This document shows, one piece after another, positions 59,530 through 64,000 of a DNA stretch of 64,000 nt. The stretch comes from Ehretia macrophylla (lineage: Eukaryota; Streptophyta; Magnoliopsida; Boraginales; Ehretiaceae): contig CM075783.1 of NCBI GenBank assembly GCA_037974665.1, positions 7,180,762 to 7,244,761 of the forward strand, read 5' to 3'. Within the stretch, counting starts at the first letter, position 1. Every line of letters begins with the position of its first letter. The position numbers were made by a program, and so were the translations under genes. Under the pieces are notes generated by a model. That model was given only the letters and a program-made list of their open reading frames with translations, was not told the DNA's origin and made no database searches.

Positions 59530-59817
59530 TGTTGAAATATATGAATAATACAACTGCAATAGTTGTAAGATTTCTTGAGCAATGTGCCTAGTCAGAATCA
59601 ATCTTAAGCAATGTGAATCTAAAGCAGTGTAATGCATTTACTATGTTTGACAAATATAATTTAGTTTGATGTATTTAAACTCTGATTGTATCATCTTCTA
59701 AGATAGATTGTAAGAATGTATTTTTCAAACTCTTTCTTCTTGTTGTATGAAATAAGAAGAAAGGAGAAGGCATATTAACCTTAACCTCATATAATCTAAT
59801 ATAGAATCAAGAAAACA
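59530..59817 (+). repeat. E14 3' LTR, about 290 bp
   Basis: It begins TGTTGAAATATATGAATAAT after the PPT and probably ends ATAGAATCAAGAAAACA. Without the 5' LTR for comparison, the right end is a best guess from the TG...CA rule. Confidence 0.6.
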
Positions 59818-60564
59818 TTGGAAAGAGGATCTTCAACATTCTTTTGATCAATGAGGAGGTTCCCACCTGTTTTTCCTCCTCTTCGAGCAAAATGAGGAGA
59901 AGGGTAGGCGGTCTCATTCACTTATAAACGGCCAAGTTTTGTTATCAGCTTTTTGCTGCAAGTGACAATCTCCATAAGTTCGTGATAGAAAACTTCATAC
60001 TCTGTATCAGCTTGCAGTGGAGCATTTTACTGCAACCTGGCTTATTATCCAGGCTCTAAAATGTTAAGACTCGATCTCTAATACATATAATAAGCATATA
60101 ATCTGTTACTGTTATTGAACTAGATGCAGGTAGTAAAGCTAAGCCATTAACCCTTTGTATCGATAAGGCCTTGCTACTCTGCTCCCGGTTTGCTTCACTT
60201 TCATTAGAACTTCGGTGGGTAGGTGTTCTTGTTTTAGTCTATTTAGTCATTTCTCTTCATCGTAACCAGATTCTACTGTATGTAATATCTTCCAAGAATC
60301 ATATAAATATTTTGCATTCTCTTCGGGATTCTATCTGACTATATGAGTTATCGCCTTTGTACTTATAATACCTCTCTATCACAGTATCAATGTGTCAATT
60401 CAGCTCATTACAAAGATGTGATTTCTGTTGATCATATTGCATTCCTCTCATTCTGACTGTTAGCTGAAGGGTCCCCTGCTGCGTCCTCACTCGAAATTTT
60501 GTGCCATAAGTTTTCTTCTTTTTTAATTTTTACTTTTCTATGAGAGGACACGAATAATTTGCAG
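59818..60564 (+). other. Upstream and 5' untranslated region of the BPA1-like gene
   Basis: No transposon motif and no long ORF. It ends in TTTGCAG (60558-60564), a good splice acceptor after a T-rich tract (60509-60540), so an intron in the 5' UTR is likely. Its first exon and promoter must lie in or left of this stretch, next to the E14 insertion. No clear TATA box was picked out. Confidence 0.45.
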
Positions 60565-60648
60565 GTCTCGATGGACTACAATGACAAGACTAATGCAGAG
60601 GATCCACCACCAACTAGTAATCCGAATTGGACAATTGATGTTTCTGAT

Positions 60649-61744
60649 GTGAGTGTCAATATACAAATCAATTTGCACTTGCTTTCTGCTGATGATCTCG
60701 TTTTGCATCTGACCAATATTAACAGAAACAGCAAACTCTTCCAAAATACCATCTTTTTATCTGATGTAGCTCCGGTTTGAGCAGTTTCTTTATGAATAAT
60801 CATTTTGAAGTCAGTTTGTTTTATCAAAATTTATTGGCCATCTGATTGGGCTTTTCTTTTTCTTTTCGGAGCTATATCATGTTCCTATTTTCTAGTCCTA
60901 ATATTCATGTGTATGGAACCATTCCATAGTTGTACATCAGGCCGAAATTTTTGAGTTCATGTTTCTTTGAAGAAAAAAAGGAATAAAATCATTTGTTTTC
61001 TAGTCCCTTCTTTTGACGGATAAGAACACTTAAAGTCAGTCTATTTCACGGGCCACCTCCGGATAGTTCTGTCTTTGTCCGAGCGGGATAACATTTCTCT
61101 TCTGCACGTCTCTTTATTTACAAGGTAGCTGGCTTTATTTTACAAATTATCCTGAAAGAGAGTTTGCAGCACATTTTGCAGGGAAATTTGAACTACTCAG
61201 TCTGCATGCCACATTTAAGAATTTACAAAAGAGATACTTCTATCGGTAGGTCTAGCATCGCAATAGTTCGTCTGTTATAAGTATCTATAGACCTGTTTAA
61301 CAGGAAAACGGATATGTGGAATAAGATATGATGAAATTGCTGTATTTAAAAGAGAGGAAAGAAAGGGAGTGAGCACTTATAGCGCATGCATCTTCAAGCA
61401 ATTGGTTGCTTAAATGTAAATGAACAGAAGGAAAGATAGATGACAGTATGGTGAAAATGAAAAGAAGAGACATAATGTGGAAGGACCGAAGGAGTACTTA
61501 CTTGGTAGTCGAAGGGCTGTCTGTTTGCAGCAACCCTATCTTTAACTTGGTGGTGAATGGAAGTTCTGTTTCGGAAAAGTTTTAAGAGGATGGAAGGGGA
61601 AGATTCTATATTCAACAATTACTAGCTTTCTAATTCTTTTTATATAAAAGCATGGAAATCATCCACCGATAGGTTTTTGAATCAACAGAAGAGGTGATCT
61701 ATTAAAATCATTGTTAATCAGCTTCTTTATCTTCAATGTTTCAG
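60649..61744 (+). other. Intron of the BPA1-like gene, expected site of the RRM core exon
   Basis: It begins GTGAGTG and ends TTCAATGTTTCAG. I read all three plus frames and found no RNP1 or RNP2-like sequence and no exon-like frame flanked by splice sites. The stretch is ordinary AT-rich intron sequence with a CTCCTTTTAAAAG-like density of pyrimidine tracts and no transposon termini. Confidence 0.55.
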
Positions 61745-61825
61745 GAAGCCATAGCTGACCTCCCAGTTTCTGTTACATCTGACGAGAAGTACCAGCTCCC
61801 TCCGCATGCTCAACCTATAAACTCG

Positions 61826-62309
61826 GTATGACATTCCGTCCTGTGGCTTCGGTTTCAAGTCATTAAAATAAAGGAAAAGATTTCTGTCTTTGAATGTTTG
61901 AAAATCTGAGGAAGGAGGGTGTCAAGTCCCAAGTCCAGAAATGAGGCCCGCAAGGGAGATTCGCGTCGCAAGTTTAAGATATAAGATTACTTGGCCTCAA
62001 ATTCATTGGCACAAAATTAGTTAGCCCAAATTATTACTCAAACCTATAGCACTCACTTATACCCCACCAACCAATGCAGGACATTACAAAGAGTCTATTC
62101 TGTGTGTTTTGAGACTGTAATGTCCTTTCTGCCTGTATCGTTGCTTTTGACTTAATATATGAGAGGAACAAATTTGTATCAGGATCCAGAAGTGTTCATA
62201 TAATGGCCAAAGATGAAATAGTGTGTTGGTTTGTGCATGTTCTGATACAAATCCTAGATCCAGTCTTGGAGCAGTGTTTGTTTATACTTTTTGACTTACT
62301 TTGAAGTAG
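61826..62309 (+). other. Intron of the BPA1-like gene
   Basis: It starts GTATGACATTC and ends CTTTGAAGTAG. Nothing else is seen in it. The terminal TAG serves as the acceptor and is not a stop in the message. Confidence 0.6.
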
Positions 62310-62874
62310 ATAAAGCCAACTGCCACTGGCTCTGCTGTGAAGAAGGCAGAGGATGTGGTCAGCACAATGCTAGCTAAAGGCTTTATTTTGGGGAAGGATG
62401 CACTTAACAAGGCGAAATCTTTAGACGAAAGGCACCACTTAACTTCCAATGCTTCTGCTACTGTTGCTTCCATTGATCGTAAAATGGGCCTTAGGGAGAA
62501 GTTAAGCACAGGGGCATCTGTTGTAAATATAAAGGTGAGAGAGATGGATGAACGGTTCCAATTTTCAGGAAAAGCAAAATCTGCCATTGCAGCTGCTGAG
62601 CAGTGCAGGATCTGCTATAATGAGTAACCGTTATGTGTCCACAGGAGCATCATGGGTTTCAAGTGCTTTCGATGCAGTTGCAAAGGCAGCTGAGGGCATG
62701 ACTGTGATGACCAAGGAGAAGGTTGAAAGAGCAGAGGAAGAAAAACGAGAGGCCTTAAAGAAAGAGCAGGCAGCAATAGTTAATGAATTGGCACACATTC
62801 ATCTAGATGAGTCTTCAGTGGAAGATCCTCCACTGGCCCCTGTAAATTCAGAGGATCAGAGTAAGCTCATATGA

Positions 62875-63518
62875 TCCTCATGGATTTTGGAGTTCAATCT
62901 CACCCTCCTATACAACTTATACGACACTGATTGAATTATTTGACAGGATGTTATGTATAAGCAAAACAATTTTTCCATCTTGCCAGCCGAGGTGTGAAAA
63001 AACAAAAGAAGCAATCAAGTGTTGCTTGTAAATTACCTATCTCATATCTTAGAATGATGCATTAAATAGCAGAATTGGTACAGCTTTACATCTTCCTTTC
63101 CAAATTTTGAATTTACAGCGCTCCTCTGTATCAATCTTTTCATCGTTTCCAGCAGTTCATCGAAGGACAAGGGTTCAAGCAGGATTCTAGAATGAAAGCA
63201 TTCTCGGTTCAACACAATCCCAAAGTATTCTCTATCATGCTACTTAAGTCAACAAAAACAAGGCCTTTCCGAAAACACCAATGTATTTGCTTCAATTTTA
63301 TGAGTCAGAACATATGTTGAAAATTGTGTTCTACTGCAGCAGCAGACAAATTTCGTAGTTACAAACTTGTAGTGACAACATTTAGGCTGCTAACAGAAAG
63401 AATGTAATAAATCCCCTACAGATCTTTCCAACATGGACGGCTTACAAGGAAGGATAATCCTTCTCTATATTGCTAAACTACCATAGAAATCGTGTAGTCA
63501 GTTACTAGAAAAGAATGC
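62875..63518. other. Convergent intergenic region (two 3' UTRs)
   Basis: 644 bp between the stop of the BPA1-like gene and the stop of the minus-strand gene. No ORF, repeat or RNA gene is recognised. Both 3' UTRs must lie here. Confidence 0.5.
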
Positions 63519-64000
63519 TCACTGTGCTGGTGAGATGCTTCGGCCTCCACCTAACAAATGTATTTCACCAACCACTCCAAGCTCTGCCAAGAATCAACAG
63601 ACAATTAGAAAATCTTCTCTGTCTGCTAGAGAATTGTCATAACCGTGAACGGTGAAAATACTTTACTGAGAAATCAAGCTATCAAGTAAGACCATTGCTG
63701 TTACTATTTCTTAAGTTGGAATTGTGTTGTTTCATACCTTAATGCATTCAGGTAGATTATCATCCATTTGCTTGGCATGAGTCTGCAAATGCAGAGTTGT
63801 ATATTCATAAAGAATAATAACTAGGAGCTTCTTATTGGAAACGAGATGTTGTTGAACCCATGAACAAAACAAGATTATATATATGATAACGAGATTAACG
63901 TAATTGAAACTAGATGCTGACCTCGGTGACTGGATGGCAACATGCACCTTGCTTAGCTGCTATGGAAGCAAGGATTACTAGGCTTGCTGCTACAGTTGAA
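63519..64000 (-). CDS. 3' exons of an unrecognised plant gene, runs off the window
   Basis: Three minus-strand exons splice in frame: 64000-63922 (partial, 26 codons, VAASLVILASIAAKQ then ACCHPVTE, donor GTCAGC), 63782-63738 (15 codons, acceptor TTTGCAG, THAKQMDDNLPECIK, donor GTATGA) and 63581-63519 (20 codons plus TGA, acceptor GGCAGAG, LGVVGEIHLLGGGRSISPAQ). All junctions are phase 0 and use canonical GT-AG, which argues for a real, constrained gene. The visible 61 residues are an Ala-rich helix-like stretch, two adjacent Cys, and a Gly-rich end. I do not recognise the family. It converges on the BPA1-like gene. The start and most of the protein lie beyond 64000. Confidence 0.6.

Larger units (their letters stand above)
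42341..59817 (+). mobile_element. E14: plus-strand copia element, 5' LTR lost, split by E15 and E16
   Basis: Its own sequence is 42341-42487, about 44834-45189 and 56243-59817, roughly 4.1 kb in total. The order is gag, pre-integrase, integrase, RT, RNase H, PPT, short 3' LTR, so it is copia. Two later insertions (E15 and E16) fall within gag. No 5' LTR or PBS is visible left of 42341, where it meets the truncated E10 LTR. Confidence 0.85.
60571..62874 (+). pseudogene. BPA1-like (binding partner of ACD11) gene, RRM exon not found, frameshifted
   Basis: Three coding exons are supported: 60571-60648 (26 codons, starts MDYNDKTNAEDPPP, ends WTIDVSD before GTGAGT), 61745-61825 (27 codons, after TTTCAG, contains LPVSV and KYQLPPHAQP, then GTATGA), and 62310-62874 (after GAAGTAG). 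The last exon has KKAEDVVSTMLAKGFILGKD, LDERHHLTSNASATVASID, STGASWVSSAFDAVAKAAE and a Glu/Lys-rich end. This matches the BPA1-like family, RRM proteins that bind the lipid-transfer protein ACD11 in Arabidopsis cell-death control. Two defects are visible. The 1.1-kb gap 60649-61744 holds no recognisable RRM core exon. The last exon shifts frame at about 62600-62606, where homologues would have roughly ten more bases; the first frame then stops at 62625-62627. The first two junctions are phase 0, so an RRM-less message stays in frame until the shift. Confidence 0.72.

Noticed and set aside
60559-60780. Reading exon 1 of the BPA1-like gene straight through to 60780
   Set aside because: The frame passes a strong GTGAGT donor, and the residues after it bear no relation to an RRM domain.
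62310-62627. Taking the frame stop at 62625 as the natural end of the BPA1-like protein
   Set aside because: Family-like residues (SAGSAIMSNRYV and beyond) continue in the next frame for another 80 codons, so a frameshift is more likely than a short isoform.

Overview
This window is nuclear DNA from a flowering plant, most likely a eudicot. It is AT-rich, has plant-type split genes at its right end, and is about 93% LTR retrotransposon. There is nothing prokaryotic: no operons, ribosome-binding sites or CRISPR. The elements are Ty1/copia and Ty3/gypsy, stacked inside one another. I dissected the stack by finding LTR termini (TG...CA), primer-binding sites complementary to initiator tRNA-Met (TGGTATCAGAGC), polypurine tracts (PPT) and 5-bp target-site duplications (TSDs).

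Layout. (1) 1-1239: a broken gypsy-type 'putative transposase' ORF (Transposase_28-like). (2) 1240-19645: E2, a decayed minus-strand copia element. It is split by solo LTR E3 (3331-18045), which is split by E4, a complete minus-strand gypsy chromovirus (3882-16594). E4's reverse transcriptase is in turn split by solo LTR E5 (8992-11795, TSD ATATT). (3) 19646-26053: a gypsy-type LTR (E6) split by a non-autonomous gypsy element (E7, about 19950-24816) with two LTRs but only 1.1 kb of internal, pol-less DNA. (4) 26070-29692: a plus-strand LTR of the E2 family (E8), split by a solo LTR (E9, TSD TCATC). (5) 29693-42340: E10, a SIRE/Maximus-like copia element with pol followed by an extra sense ORF carrying a Transposase_32-like domain. 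It is interrupted by a solo LTR of its own family (E11), which contains a gypsy solo LTR (E12, TSD TGACG), and by a copia solo LTR (E13, TSD CAAAC). (6) 42341-59817: E14, a plus-strand copia element with a short 3' LTR. Its gag is interrupted by solo LTR E15 and by E16, an 11-kb minus-strand copia element (45190-56242, TSD TCTTC) with both 2.4-kb LTRs and an internal 5 x 397-bp tandem array.

(7) 59818-64000 is the only non-transposon sequence. It holds a BPA1-like gene (binding partner of ACD11, plus strand). I cannot find its RRM core exon, and its last exon has a frameshift. The terminal exons of an unrecognised convergent gene on the minus strand follow.

No transposon gene here looks intact. 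All pol regions carry stops or frameshifts, and paired LTRs differ by roughly 8-10% where I compared them. The window records repeated insertion, LTR-LTR recombination to solo LTRs, and later local amplification. It is not a set of cooperating genes. Element names E2-E16 are local to this report. Lineage names rest on motif recognition, not database searches.
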